A stretch of DNA of 43,525 nucleotides from Chara braunii (lineage: Eukaryota > Streptophyta > Charophyceae > Charales > Characeae), in contig BFEA01000007.1 of the NCBI GenBank assembly GCA_003427395.1, positions 4,922,345-4,965,869 of the forward strand, in the 5' to 3' direction. Every line of letters starts with the position of its first letter. Position 1 is the stretch's first letter. Of the stretch, positions 1 to 10,454 are shown in pieces. The notes beneath the pieces were generated by a model. The model saw nothing but the letters and a program-made list of their open reading frames with translations. It was not told where the DNA came from and ran no database searches. The translations under genes and the position numbers were made by a program.

Positions 1-13
1 TTTTTTTTTTTTG

Positions 14-126
14 TTCCGCGTTCGGCCGAACGTCCGAACGCGTCGAGAGGGGGTCCCAAACGTTCGGGCGTTCGGGTTCGGGTATTCGGCCTGTCCCGAA
101 CGCCGGCAACCCTGTATATATATATG
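14..126 (+). repeat. GC-rich TTCGG-type repeat, copy 1
   Basis: A segment of about 113 bp is dense in the motifs TTCGGGCGTTCGG and CGAACG and ends in CCGGCAACCCTG followed by alternating TA. A close copy lies at 783-903 in the same orientation. In this copy the end forms a near-perfect palindrome at about 109-139 (CCCTGTATATA facing TATATACAGGG), followed by more CGAACGTTCG-type sequence up to about 240. It could be the end of an unrecognised transposon. No protein is supported. Confidence 0.6.
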
Positions 127-252
127 TATATATACAGGGTTATCTGACCGAACGTTCGAGGGCCCCCGGGCTGGCCCCCAAACGTTCGGGCGTTCGAGGT
201 CCCGTTCGGGGGCCGAACACCTCCAGGTTTGGCCCCCGCCAAAAAACGTTTC

Positions 253-663
253 GGGGCCTAAAAATAAGTTTTTTTTTCTGAATTCTTTTTTTGTGAGTTC
301 TCTATGATGTAACCTAGACGCCTATAAATTTTGAAGCCATTCTGCTAAGCCAAACAAACATTAAAAATCGTCAAAGATGGGGGTGTCGAAACGTGCTCGC
401 CCACTCACTATTTTGTTTTTTTTTTTCACTTTTAACTTTTTGTTTTCACTTTATTTCGGGGCCTAAAAAAAAATATTATTTTTAAATTTTTTTTTAACGA
501 GTTATTGATTATGTAAACTACATATTGGCACATATTCAGGGCATTTGTCAATGCCAAAAACTAATTAAAAATCGGCAAAGATGGCGGTGTCGGAAAGGTG
601 CTGGCACACTCACTCATTTTAATTCTCTTTTTATGTTTTCTTATTTTTATCATTTTTAATTCA
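253..663 (+). repeat. Two tandem units of about 205 bp, AT-rich
   Basis: Two diverged units start at about 253 and 456 with GGGGCCTAAAAA. Both later contain ATTAAAAATCG, CAAAGATGG and CCACTCACT/CACACTCACTCA at matching distances. A weaker third unit may follow to about 780. No coding sequence is supported. Confidence 0.6.
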
Positions 664-782
664 AATTTGGTAAACAATTTGGATGTAGTGCCCAGGCAAA
701 TGTTGTTTAGTTTAGTTTTCTCCATAAAATATTTGTTTTTCGGAATTTTTCGAAAACGTTTTGTTTTTTTTTGTTTTTTTTT

Positions 783-903
783 CCGCTCCGCGTTCGGCCC
801 GAACGGCCAAACGCCTTCGGAAGGGGTCCCGTATGTTCGGGCGTTCGGGTTCGGGCGTTCGGCCCATCCCGAATGCCGGCAACCCTGTATATATATATAA
901 TAT
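783..903 (+). repeat. GC-rich TTCGG-type repeat, copy 2
   Basis: This copy matches 14-126 in order and content: CCGCGTTCGGCC, a GGGGTCCC block, the TTCGGGCGTTCGG run, and the CCGGCAACCCTGTATATA end. The two copies bracket the AT-rich tandem units. Confidence 0.6.
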
Positions 904-929
904 ATATAGTCTGTATTTAGTGGCATATC

Positions 930-1091
930 TCGTCCTCCTCCTCCCAATCATGATCTTCGTCCTCCTCCTCCTACCCATCCTCCTACCCCTCCTCCTCCTC
1001 CTGCCCATCCTTCTACCCCTCCTCCTCCTCCTCCTACCCCTCCTCCTACCCCTCCCCTGGTACTGTCTGTCTATCTGTTATCCCCCTCCTT

Positions 1092-1125
<34 letters not shown>

Positions 1126-1161
1126 AGTCTGTCTATCTGTCCTCCCCCTCCTGTCTGTCTA

Positions 1162-1196
<35 letters not shown>

Positions 1197-1197
1197 A

Positions 1198-1235
<38 letters not shown>

Positions 1236-1363
1236 CTCCGCCCGTCTGTCTGTCTGTCTGTCTGTATGTCTGTCTGTCTGTCTGTCTGTCTGTCTCCTCC
1301 TCCTCCTCCTTCCCCTCCTCCTACCCCTCTCGTGGTACTGTCTGTCTGTATGTCCTCCCCCTC

Positions 1364-1395
<32 letters not shown>

Positions 1396-1583
1396 TTGTT
1401 TGTCTGTCTGTCTGTCCTCCACCCGTCATACTGTCTGTCTGGCTGGCTGGCTGTCTCCTCCTCCTCCTCCTACAGTGTCCTACCCCTCCTCCTATCCCTC
1501 CTCCTCCTCCTCCTACCCCTCCTCCTACCCCTCCCGTGGGACTGTCTGTCTGTCTGTCCTCCCCCTCCTTTCTGTATGTCTGT

Positions 1584-1587
<4 letters not shown>
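930..1587 (+). repeat. Composite CCTCC / CTGT satellite (left block)
   Basis: Pyrimidine-only low-complexity DNA alternates CCTCCTACCC runs with CTGT tetranucleotide runs. Landmarks such as TGGTACTGTCTG, TCCCCCTCC and CGCCCGTC punctuate it. The same landmarks occur in the same order at 42940-43525, so the two blocks are copies of one higher-order repeat. The open frames across it are simple-sequence artefacts and are not reported as genes. Confidence 0.85.

Positions 1588-1651
<64 letters not shown>
1588..1651 (+). repeat. CT microsatellite followed by CA microsatellite
   Basis: About 33 bp of (CT)n lead directly into about 30 bp of (CA)n. A CA run also precedes the right-hand 166-bp repeat at about 42700-42730. 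Confidence 0.9.
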
Positions 1652-1656
<5 letters not shown>

Positions 1657-1662
1657 ATACAT

Positions 1663-1828
1663 ACATGCATGAATAACAGGACGAAGAAAAAGGAAGAAGG
1701 GTGGGGGAGTCACCGACAGAAGGAAGAAAGGAAGCCTGGTACGATTGAGATAAACATATACGGGTGAGTAGTAGTAGAGGCAGGTGGGCCAGATCGATGC
1801 CCCTGCTTTTCACGAAGCCCCATCCTCC
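1663..1828 (+). repeat. 166-bp direct repeat, left copy
   Basis: The segment starts ACATGCATGAATAACAGG and ends CCCCATCCTCC. It recurs at 42731-42896 with about eight substitutions by eye. The left copy lies just inside the composite satellite and the right copy just before it. The pair therefore brackets the Penelope-like element together with everything inserted in it. Penelope-like elements often carry direct repeats called pseudo-LTRs, which is one reading. An interrupted tandem satellite array is the other. Confidence 0.75.
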
Positions 1829-2848
1829 GCAGATGAGTAGGTATGCACCAGACAGGGGTCACCCCAGGAAGGGTACAGGTACGCGCACAACTCATGCGCA
1901 TAGCAGGACTAGCCTCGATATGACCCCGCTGGCTTGACAGGATACGATTTGGGGATAATCCGTCCGATCATTTTTGTCGCCCACTTGCGGGTTCCTTTCT
2001 TCTTCTTTCTTTTTTCTTTCTTTTTTTCGCACTTTTCTCTCTCCTTTGTTCGCACTTTTCTTCTTCTTTTTTCGTTGTCGTTTCGTTTTTTATCATTTTC
2101 TTTCTTTCTCAAACAAGTTCTCCGCGCTTCCCTCTTTCGTTTTTATCTTTCTTTTTTCTTTTTTTTTTTCTTTTTTTCTTTTTTTTTCTTTTTTTCTCTT
2201 TTTTTCTTCTTTTTTTCCTTTTTTCTTTTCTTTCTTTCTTTTTTCTTTTTTTTTTCTTTTTTTCCTTTTTTCCTGCAAAGTTCTTCGTGTCTTCTCGCAT
2301 CTTATCTCGCCCGCCTCCCTCTCTTTCTCTCCTTCGTTTCCCTCTCACCATTTTTGTTTTTTCCTTTTTCTTTTTTCTTTCTCTTTTTCGTTTAATAATA
2401 ATAATAATAATTTTCGATAAGTCACGACACATGCACGTGCTCGTCCGGACACTAACTGATCACTGGTGACGCTTCGCCTAACTGGGGTTGTCGGCTCACG
2501 AACGTGTGCTCTAATTTTGTGAATGTAGAACATTGTTCGCTTGTTTCCTTGCTTTTTTTGAACTTTTTTTTGAATCTTTTTGAATTTTGTAGAGTTTTTT
2601 TTTCTGCCTTGTAGGCAGATGTGCCGCCCGTGGGCAGCATTGTTCGGAAAGTGACGATGACGGGGCAGTATTTGTACTTCAGGGACAACCCTCGGAATCC
2701 CATCAGCAACTCAGCGCTCTCGCCTTCCGTTCGATCGAAGTTTCCAACTGCGAGCCGAACGGTGGCGGGATTTCTAAGCTCTCAAGTGCTCAGGTGGAGG
2801 TGTACTTGTCGTTGACGGAACGTTGCTACCTTGCGAAGTGCCTTCGCC
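1829..2848. other. Non-coding 5' region with a pyrimidine-rich tract
   Basis: No gene is supported. About 1998-2395 is almost purely T and C on the plus strand (runs of TTTC and TTTTTC). A short (AAT)n tract follows at 2394-2411. The remaining sequence is ordinary in composition and probably forms the 5' untranslated or promoter part of the element whose ORFs start downstream. Confidence 0.5.
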
Positions 2849-2908
2849 ATGGACTACCAGCTGGACCAGGAGCTACTGGATCGAATGATCGATGACGAGG
2901 AAGACATG
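2849..2908 (+). CDS. Possible short acidic leader exon
   Basis: An ATG opens 20 codons (starting MDYQLDQELLD, acidic). They end directly at a GT that could be a splice donor (ATG|GTATAAG at 2909). Without splicing the frame stops within two codons. Two acceptor-like sites follow: TTGTAG at about 3092 and a good one at 4737-4738 (TTGCAG). The 4739 acceptor does not continue this exon's phase directly, so either another exon intervenes or the exon is not real. The function is unknown. Confidence 0.25.
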
Positions 2909-4738
2909 GTATAAGCACCCACGCCCTCATCCCTCGAAGCATTTACAAAATTAACTGATGAGCACGACATGCCACGCATGCGTCACGCAAACGCCATTCG
3001 CACGCTGATCTCGCAATAGACACGCCCGCAATCTGTGCATGTGGTGATGTGGATTTTTTTCCATTCGTACTTCTGCGCTGGCCTGCTTGTAGGCTGTTAG
3101 AGCTGGGAACGATGGCACTAAGCAGAGACACGACGGATGACAGGATGGGGATAACTATCGAGGTCTCAACGTATGTTTTGCTTGCATTTATTGCTTTGTT
3201 AGCCTTTCTTTCGTTTCTTGCTTTCTTGCACCTCATGCAAGTGTTGCCGCCGCCATCGCCACTCCGACTCCCAAAGAATGTATGATTTTCAAAAGAAGTA
3301 GGTGTTCCCTCTGATGAAGCCGTGAACTGGTGGCTTACGGCAGAAAAGCGCTTCAGGGATCTCCACTGCCCTCCCTGCTTTTGCTGTCGAGGCGGCTCTC
3401 CCATACTACGTGGAACCGCCTTTGGGTATGCAGCGGGTTTGTTCTGGATCGTACGAAGTTTCGAGTTATGTTTTGAGTTGAATAAAGGAGGGGGGTGGAG
3501 GGGGTGACGTATCAGCTTGATTGGCTATGAGGAGAGATCACGTCATTTTCAGATTGGATGATAGTTTTTTCTGAAGCACAGTATTAGTGTTCTCTGACTA
3601 ATTCCTGCGTTTTCAACATGTGTGATCGACGATGGATGGAATACGGATGCATTCACTTCGTGCCTTGGCTCTTTCTCAATTGTCGAGTTTTTTTCAATAA
3701 ATGCTTACGGAATCGCCTCCATACATAATATCTATCTGAGCGAACACCAACCGTCATGGTTAATACCCGGTTCGGTTATTATGATGGATGGCGCAAACGA
3801 AATTGGATCTTGGGGTGAACGAGTTTTTTTCAATCTCGCGAATTATTTCTTTTTTGATTCCTTACGAATAAGTGTGTTGTGATTTTTTCTGAGCTATGCA
3901 TGGATTCAGTCTTTCTACCCATATCCATTGAAAAAAATAGACATGCATATTCGAATCGTTCCTACGAATATATGAATCTATTATTTCTCTACGATTCGGA
4001 CTATAATACTGATAGACAAATATACAAATACGAATGCGTACTACGATATCAGAAATGGTCTCGTATATATCAATATACTTCTTGGAAATGATCGAACACC
4101 CATGCTTGGACGAACGATTGCATTTTCACCCGATCATCCGGACGGACATACGACCGTAAGATTATATCATGTATACCCCCCTCATCTGATTATGTCCTCA
4201 GGAAAACGTCTCTCTCGACCATCATATGGCATGTATACGGCTACACAGTCTAGGTCATGCTACATCTGCAAGATCCTGCCAAACCGGTGGTTGGCTTGTA
4301 GAAGTTCTGTGCTCGCTTGATAAGGGTAATGGGGGTATGCCGATAAATTATTTCGGAGCTTCATGGCTTTACGGTTTGCGTACTTGCTTCGACATGTTTA
4401 TCATGGAGTAATCAAAACACACGCATGAGGGGAGTGACCCCCGTCAGCGCTGTTGGTGGTGTGTCCCACCAACCGTACCCCTGTATGTAACCAAGCGAGA
4501 GACGCACAGGCATTTGCCAAAAGGTACCCGGGCAACTCGGGGTAAGGTACGATCGCATGGGAAAGAACTGGTTTGCTGGTTGTGCTTTACAATAACGGTT
4601 AAGCTGGTGCAAGTCGTCGGCTCTCCAACCCTTCTTGTTTCAAGTGTGGTTTTTTGCTGTGTTTTTTCTGCTTTTTCTGCGTTTCTTCTTGTGTGTATCC
4701 TCGATTGTGTTTCCGTGATTATTGTGATTGCATTGCAG
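2909..4738. other. Gene-free stretch, possible intron(s)
   Basis: No confident gene. The stretch ends in a pyrimidine-rich acceptor-like sequence immediately before ORF1. About 3600-4410 differs from its surroundings: it is AT-rich with frequent CGAAT/ATTCG words and holds three short consecutive plus-strand frames (3622-3882, 3879-4091, 4102-4320). I do not recognise any protein in them. The block may be an old insertion. About 4430-4640 is GC-richer, without an open frame of note. Confidence 0.4.
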
Positions 4739-6426
4739 GCTCCACGAAGGAGTTCTTCCCAGGAGGATGGTGGGACGAACTCACTTCCAAGTATGATTGG
4801 CTAAAGGAACAGACATGGCCCAACAAACCGGCGCAAGCACTCATCGCCACATTGAAGCCTGAGATCATAGAGGCGATGAAGAACCTGGTGGGGACCGGGG
4901 ATTTCCCGAATTTCTTTTGCATGATCGGATTTAGTGACATAGCTAATCTCATACGGATATGGGATCAGGGAAAGGATGCTTTCGTTGCCGTGCTTTTTGA
5001 TACTGCCACCGAGCTAGAAAGGAAGACGTTAGACTATGAGAAATAGTGTGTGGAGCTGCCCGCTAGAACCGCGAGAATTGAACAGACATTCCTTAGAATC
5101 TGGGGGCTGGACCATTCGCACTTGCAGGGGCAGGCCGCCGAGACTCCAACAGTCGGTTGCACCATCACAGGTGCGCTGGCCCTTGACGACGAGGAAATGG
5201 CGGAGATGAACGCTGCCATCGCCGCAGTAACCGCCACTGCCAGCCATAACCCGGAGAAAGCCTCCTCCTGGCAGGGACGGCAGTTCACTGCTTTCGCACC
5301 ACTACCCTCTTTACACTGGGTTGAACACACGAGGTCCGGATTCAGACAAGCACTCTGGAAACTCGACACGTTCAATCACCTTACACCATTCTCGGTGAAA
5401 ACACTTATTTTCCTAGCCAACCTGACAGAAGAAAAGGTTGCCACGTGTAAGGCGAATGCGATAACCGGCGCGCTCCCATATTGCCCTCCGGGGAAGAAGG
5501 CATTTAACCCAACCCTCCTAACTTTCCATTTGCTATCGACACTAGACCATACGAAATGCAAATACGCTAGTCCAATGATGTGGCAGAAGAAGCTCAAAAC
5601 AACCCCGGAGATCGATCTCAAAGGGCTAAGGAAGAGTTGGAATGTCGGGAGACCATATCTCAGGTGCAGATGCGCCACCGAAAGGAAGAAGGATTGTGGA
5701 GTAGGACCGATCTGGATGGACCATGCGATCTGGTACCTGCTCGCACATCCGGATATCCTCTTTCCCAACATCGCCTCGGTAAAGGTAAGAACCTCGACTT
5801 TCATCCACTTTCTACGCGTCTCATGGAAACCCGCCGTGGAAGCCTGTCTTACCTTCATGTTCATTCGAGAGATCATGACAGATGTAATCAACGCCCTGGA
5901 GAAGGACCCCTCCCTCATCTCTGAATCAATTATCCTGAAAGAAAAATGGAGGTACAATACCCCGCTGACCATCGAAAGGGTCTTGCTACCCACGAGGATA
6001 ACTGGCAACCCAAGAGTCAGAGCCAGAGGTGCTCGGAATGAGCAAGGGAACGCGCGGAAAAAACAGCGCAACAACTCACCCATAGTCGTATCCCCCCGCC
6101 AATGGATACTGCCCTACGAACCCAGGGAAAGGGCAGATGCGACACAAGGGATGGTTCCTCCCAAGGAACCGCCACGCCAGGAAGGGGCGAGGGATAGGGC
6201 AGATGCACAGGATCACGCATCACAGAAGCAACTCGGGGTGAGAGGGCTGCACAATATGGCGATGAGCGGGCGACAAGAAAGAGGCAAAAGCAGTTCTCGA
6301 CTTCTGACCTCACAGGCCGGCTCCGCGATCTCCACGGCAGACTCCACGAAGAATGCCGGAGCACGGAAATACGGTTCCACCACCGGGGGGAGAAAGGGGA
6401 AGAAGGGCGTTATTGGTACACCCTAA
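4739..6426 (+). pseudogene. ORF1 of the Penelope-like element, unknown function, one in-frame stop
   Basis: After an acceptor-like TTGCAG at 4733-4738 a frame stays open to 6426 except for one TAG at 5044-5046. About 100 codons precede the stop (rich in Trp, Lys and Glu) and 458 follow it in the same frame. I therefore read one gene of about 560 residues with a nonsense change, or less likely two genes. The middle third has a Cys-containing basic stretch near 5660-5700 (RCRCATERKKDC) and hydrophobic segments. The last 130 residues are basic, low-complexity and rich in Arg, Gln and Ala, as expected of a nucleic-acid-binding tail. I recognise no catalytic domain and no GIY-YIG motif. Its position just upstream of the RT, same strand, suggests it is the element's first ORF. 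Confidence 0.55.
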
Positions 6427-6791
6427 CACCCACGACCCATCTGCTATCTGTGGACTTCGTCGCCTACCTATTTCCCTTTCCGACGAAGTAATTTTTTTCG
6501 ATCATTCGATCTGCATCATACACAGGTCGGGGAGAAAGGTGCTTTCCTTATTTCATTTTCTTGTTGTGGTATGCATTTTTTTCTTCTTTTTCTTCTCTGT
6601 TTTTTTCTCTTTTTCTTTTTTCTTTCTTCCTCTTTTGAGACTCGTATTTTTTTCACAGATATAGATATATGTGTAAATATGTATGCATATTTATACATAT
6701 ATGTATACAATTTGTTATAAGGAACATGTACAACACCCACTGAGGATAGAATCTCCAGTCTATTGCCTTGCTCTTGCCACTTTGGAATTAA
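6427..6791. other. Spacer between ORF1 and RT, T-rich
   Basis: No gene. About 6560-6656 is a T/C-rich run ending in TTTTTTTCACAG, which resembles a 3' splice site. It is followed by an ATATGTATA-rich patch. An in-frame TAA at 6789-6791 closes the upstream end of the RT frame, so if the RT begins earlier it must do so through splicing. Confidence 0.4.
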
Positions 6792-8656
6792 GCCTCTCCA
6801 ACGTCGGATGACCCTATCAATGAGCTTGCGTGCCATGCACAGGATGAGAACTTCGACCCAATCGAAGGAGGCAAGATGATTGTGCTTCCATCAGGAAGAT
6901 CCGTATGGAGAAGGGAAGGGAAGGAGCGGGACCAGTTTGTGCACGTCCGATATACCAGCAGACTCATAGAGGCAGTCCCACTGAGGAGGATGATTCTGGA
7001 AGCACTCAGGCAGGTGAAGGGGGACAGATCAGCGGACTGGTTGGAGGAGGTGACCATCGGGTGGTGGTATGATGAACCACTAGGGGCCAAGATCTGCAAG
7101 CCGGCGAAGGTATTCAGGAAATTCAGGATGATCGAGTGGGAGGCGGGGTATGTTCCGGATTACTGCCAGTGCGGGGCGGGCAGGCATGCAGAATTCTTTA
7201 ACACTGCTTATATCAGGCTGCTCCCCGAAGAACACACCATGCACGTCATCACTAACGACACGGGAGTGACGAATAACGGGCAGCTACAACTTATGCTCAA
7301 CACGGGTCTCAGTCATATCCCGCTGAGAGCGCTTGATGAGGAGTTCACGATCGACGAAGTCGAGCTGGTGCTCGAAAAAGTACTCACCACGCGCAGATGC
7401 GACGAAGAGTTAACTATGGAGGAGGAAAGACGCGTGAAAGGGATTGTCCTGAAAAATGCAAGGCGATGCATCAGAAACTATCGTGCAAGAAACATGCACA
7501 TCACCGGGGAACCCATTAACAATGTAGCGATGAGGAGCGAGCTCGAATGGCTGACTAGCAGATATCTTATCTGCCCAACGGACAAGGCACCGCACACTCC
7601 CACGTTCGTCTGCATCAACTTCATCAGAAAGTTGGCGCTGCATCGACTCTCCAGACCCGACTTCACACCACTTTCGGAAGAACCAGCGCAGGTGGCTGCG
7701 AAACTGCTACAGGAGGCTGCTGCCATCACTCATGTCGGGCAGGAGTTATTACCACTCTCGCACCTCATGACGGTGTACAAGGCTCATAAGCAGACTTTCA
7801 GATGGATCACGAACACTGCAAGATCGGTGCTCTACCCCGTCGCAAGCGTGTGCGACAACATGCTAAAGCTACTTGCGGAGGATGTGCAGACCCTCTGCAC
7901 CAGTAAGAGCGAGGAGCACGGAGCATGAAGTCAGGCCCAACTTCTGGTGGCCGATCTCCTCGATAGGAGAATTCGTGGCCAACATCCCGCGGCACGTGTA
8001 TTCCGTTTTCACAGGGGACATCACCAGATGCTTCGAGATGATACCGACGGATGGGTCAGACGACGGACTCCTGGAAGCTATCAAGCTCTTCGTTCGATGT
8101 GCCATGGAATGGAGGAGGGCTAGAACGACCAGGGACGTGATCGCCATCAGAATCGTGGCCAATGGCGCACCGCATCCGTATTGGGTGGATGAAGACCAGG
8201 ACAGGGACAGAGACAGATTGTACTTCAACGAGCAAGGGGTCATCGACGTTTGTGACTGGCTCATTTCCAAAAGTGTTGTGCAGATGGGAGACAAAGTCTG
8301 GAGGCAGATCCTCAGAATTCCTATGGGTTTGGCGTGTTCCCCTATCTTCTGTGATGTGTATTTTTTTAAATACAAATATGAATTAATCTCCTACTTAGTT
8401 GAAATGCAGGATTGGATAATGATTAGGTGTTTCGAGGATACCTACAGATACATCGATGATCTGTGTTCACTAAACACCACGATCATTGCCGGGATTTTCA
8501 AAAACGGAATCCAAGGCCAGAACCCGAATTGGCGAATCTACCCCTATGAGTTTATCGAAGTCAAGGAAACGACCAAGGTCATAAACGATGGGCATGGGAG
8601 GACAGCTAATTTCCTCAACCTTTCGTTGTTGATCACCTCCACACAAAATGGCACGT
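6792..8656 (+). pseudogene. Penelope-like reverse transcriptase, N-terminal and core part (frameshifted, interrupted)
   Basis: This copies element RNA into DNA. The frame at 6792-7928 holds CQCG (about 7170), a CPTDKAPHT finger motif (about 7575) and YKAHKQTFRWI (about 7785), which resembles the KxHK-RPI block of Penelope-like enzymes. The frame then shifts near 7900. The second frame carries the palm motifs: GDITRCFE (A, about 8016), PMGLACSPIFC (B, about 8325), RYIDDLC (C, about 8447) and NFLNLSL (E, about 8610). The catalytic aspartates are present. At 8657 a foreign LTR begins; the roughly 30 codons that follow to 8745 belong to that LTR and not to the enzyme. The rest of the gene resumes at 42247. 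The family placement rests on motif layout only. Confidence 0.75.
8653..8656 (+). repeat. Target-site duplication ACGT, left
   Basis: ACGT directly precedes the TGTC terminus of the inserted block. The same four bases follow its GACA terminus at 42243-42246. With the block and one ACGT copy removed, the RT codons run on without a shift. Confidence 0.75.
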
Positions 8657-8897
8657 TGTCACACTTTTTCCAGTCAGGCCGTTTCAAGCGACCGGAAAGC
8701 CAACAGGCTGTCACGCAGGATTTTGTATGTGATTGCAATAAATAAAATAAATTAAATAATGAGAATCGCTTCCTGTTGTGTGCATCCGACTTCGAGCGAG
8801 ACCCTTCAATTGCGGTCTTCGCCGGTCCCCGGTCTTAGGAATCTTTTATTTTGATTCAGAACAGCGAGAATTATGCAAATGATAACCATAAAATTAT

Positions 8898-9343
8898 ATG
8901 TGACCGTTTGAACGACGTGAACGCGCGCTCGTGTTCAAATATGCGTTTGAACACGGATTGCGCGTTAACGAAATAAGATCGGAGTTATTATTCTATAACA
9001 AATAAACCCTAAACCCTAAACCCTAAACCCTAAACCCTAAACCCTAAACCCTTGCCTCAGGGTCACATCGAAATTATTTTCCAAGATTAAAATAAAAATT
9101 AAAAAAATAAATAATTTTTTTATTTTTNTTTTTTTAGCCCGGCCGGGCAAGTGACCCCGGGCCACTGTGGTAGCCTAGATAACACATTTTTTTTTTGGAA
9201 TTTTTAGAGAACTTTTTTTTTTTTTTTTTTTTTTTTCCCTCGTGGAATTGAACTCCACGTTCGGTCGCGTTCACTAAACGCGCGTTCATTCTGTTCAGTT
9301 TCTGAACGGAAAACACGCGTTCAATGAACGCGCGGTAACACAG
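8898..9343. mobile_element. 446-bp Mutator-like non-autonomous insertion
   Basis: The ten bases ATAAAATTAT occur at 8888-8897 and 9344-9353 but only once in the right LTR copy (35139-35148). The sequence between them is therefore an insertion with a 10-bp target duplication, a length typical of the Mutator superfamily. Its ends are weakly inverted (ATGTGACCG at the left; the reverse complement of the right end begins CTGTGTTACCG). Both ends are rich in GAACGCGCG-type words. It has no coding capacity. Inside are seven telomere units, T-rich runs and one unresolved base at 9128. Confidence 0.7.
9004..9052 (+). repeat. Seven perfect AAACCCT telomere-type units
   Basis: There are 49 bases of uninterrupted AAACCCT, the C-rich strand of the plant-type telomere repeat TTTAGGG. 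They lie inside the 446-bp insertion and so are interstitial, not a chromosome end. The surrounding sequence is AT-rich. Confidence 0.95.
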
Positions 9344-9353
9344 ATAAAATTAT

Positions 9354-9582
9354 GGGGAGCTATGCATGCATCAATTATGTCAACTTTATTTTTGATAACT
9401 GTGACAGAATCATCCATGATAGCAATCATCAGGTAAAAACAATGCAAGAAGCAAGACCGACTGACTGGAGCAAAGGCTAGATCAGTTGAATGAGAGAAGA
9501 ATGAGAACTCATAATAATCTCAGAAAGTACACATAAAGAAGCATGGTCAGCACCTCTCAAGAGTCCTCACTCATCCCTCTGG
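9354..9582. other. LTR sequence without gene
   Basis: This matches the right copy at 35149-35384 closely. No ORF or structural signal stands out. In the element's orientation it is the 3' end region of the LTR. Confidence 0.6.
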
Positions 9583-10218
9583 TCAGTCTCTCTCAATCTC
9601 TCTTTTCACTGATCTTCGTTGGTGCCGAGACCCACGCCCACGTACATTCTGAGACTGAGGCTTCGTGACAAAATGCCACCTGAAGCCAGCAAGCTTTGAA
9701 CATGACCATCCGAGGCACATGACTCGGTAGTTAACCATGGAGCAAAACTCCTCCCACAAAGTAGGCAGTCTGTCCACTGAAAAGACTCCTCGTCTCAGGT
9801 AGGGGTACTCGGTCGGCTCGGTCAGCGCCTCAACGTCGATCACTGCTGGAGAGATGTACCTCTTTGCCAAACTAATCACATCCAGCCAACTCGTGCCATC
9901 TGTGAGAAGAGAAGGGACTGGAGGCCTAGGATAGTCACTATAAAGCATCGGCCCGAAGCTGCGGATCAACGTTGTGCCACTCCCATCGAGCTCCCTCTCT
10001 CTCTGCTTAAGGTATTCGGTGGCTGAGATCCAGACTTGGTCGAAAAGTTCATGAGCCTCCTTGCCCTTCCTCATGTAAGACCTCAGATCGTGGATAGTGC
10101 CATCAACAAAGCTGGTCTGGACAACGAAGGTTGGCAGATCTCCCTGTCTGAAAGCAATGGCACTAACGAAATACCTCCGTGCATGAAAACCGGTTGAGGC
10201 TGGCCAGCATTGACTCAC
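9583..10218 (-). pseudogene. LTR-encoded beta-family protein, left copy
   Basis: The unknown protein resembles internal ORFs of the same element. Shared landmarks with the frame at 34560-34147 are DLRSYMRKG (cf. DVRPYVKKG), a charged helix, a PRPPVPS stretch (cf. PIPPIPD) and DGTSWLDVIS (cf. DGTNWLPIIN). The C-terminus is basic (RGRGSRHQRR). Relative to the right copy 11 bp are missing near 10163, so the first dozen codons, which start at GTG, are out of the ancestral frame. The right copy (35518-36033) keeps the original start beginning MSTVQSTPVS. It lies wholly inside an LTR, which is rare for a protein gene. No function is known. Confidence 0.6.
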
Positions 10219-10454
10219 TAACCGGCGTAGACTGAACTGTGCTCATGAGTACTCTTGCGAGTGCAAACCAACCAGATGGTCCCGGAGAATTGGTTACAAG
10301 ACTGATTGCAGGAAGCTGATTGCTGGACACTGATTGCTAGAAACTGATCACTAATAACTGATTGTTGATGATTGATTGCTGATTAGATGATTGTTGATTA
10401 GATGATTGTTGGATGTCCGGATAAGTGAGTCGTACTTGTTCAGAGACAAAACGC
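10219..10454. repeat. LTR spacer with CTGATTGCTG-type short repeats
   Basis: About 10300-10410 contains imperfect 11-16 bp repeats of CTGATTGCTGGA and GATGATTGTTGATTA. The right copy (36090-36190) has fewer units, so the tract varies in length between the LTRs. Confidence 0.55.

Noticed and set aside
1000-1770. Several open frames of Ser/Leu/Cys/Val repeats
   Set aside because: They are translations of CTGT and CCTCC simple repeats, open in many frames at once.
1934-2432. Phe/Ser-rich and Lys/Arg-rich open frames
   Set aside because: Artefact of the T/C-rich tract; no start context or domain.
3622-4320. Organelle-derived gene fragment
   Set aside because: The AT-rich composition suggested it, but none of the translated frames matched a plastid or mitochondrial protein I can recognise.
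8657-8745. Last 30 codons of the RT frame
   Set aside because: They are LTR sequence, repeated at 34908-34996, and not part of the enzyme.
8600-9052. Penelope-like RT directly followed by telomere repeats, suggesting a telomere-attached element
   Set aside because: The telomere units lie inside a later 446-bp insertion in the LTR, and the RT gene continues at 42247. The closeness is accidental.
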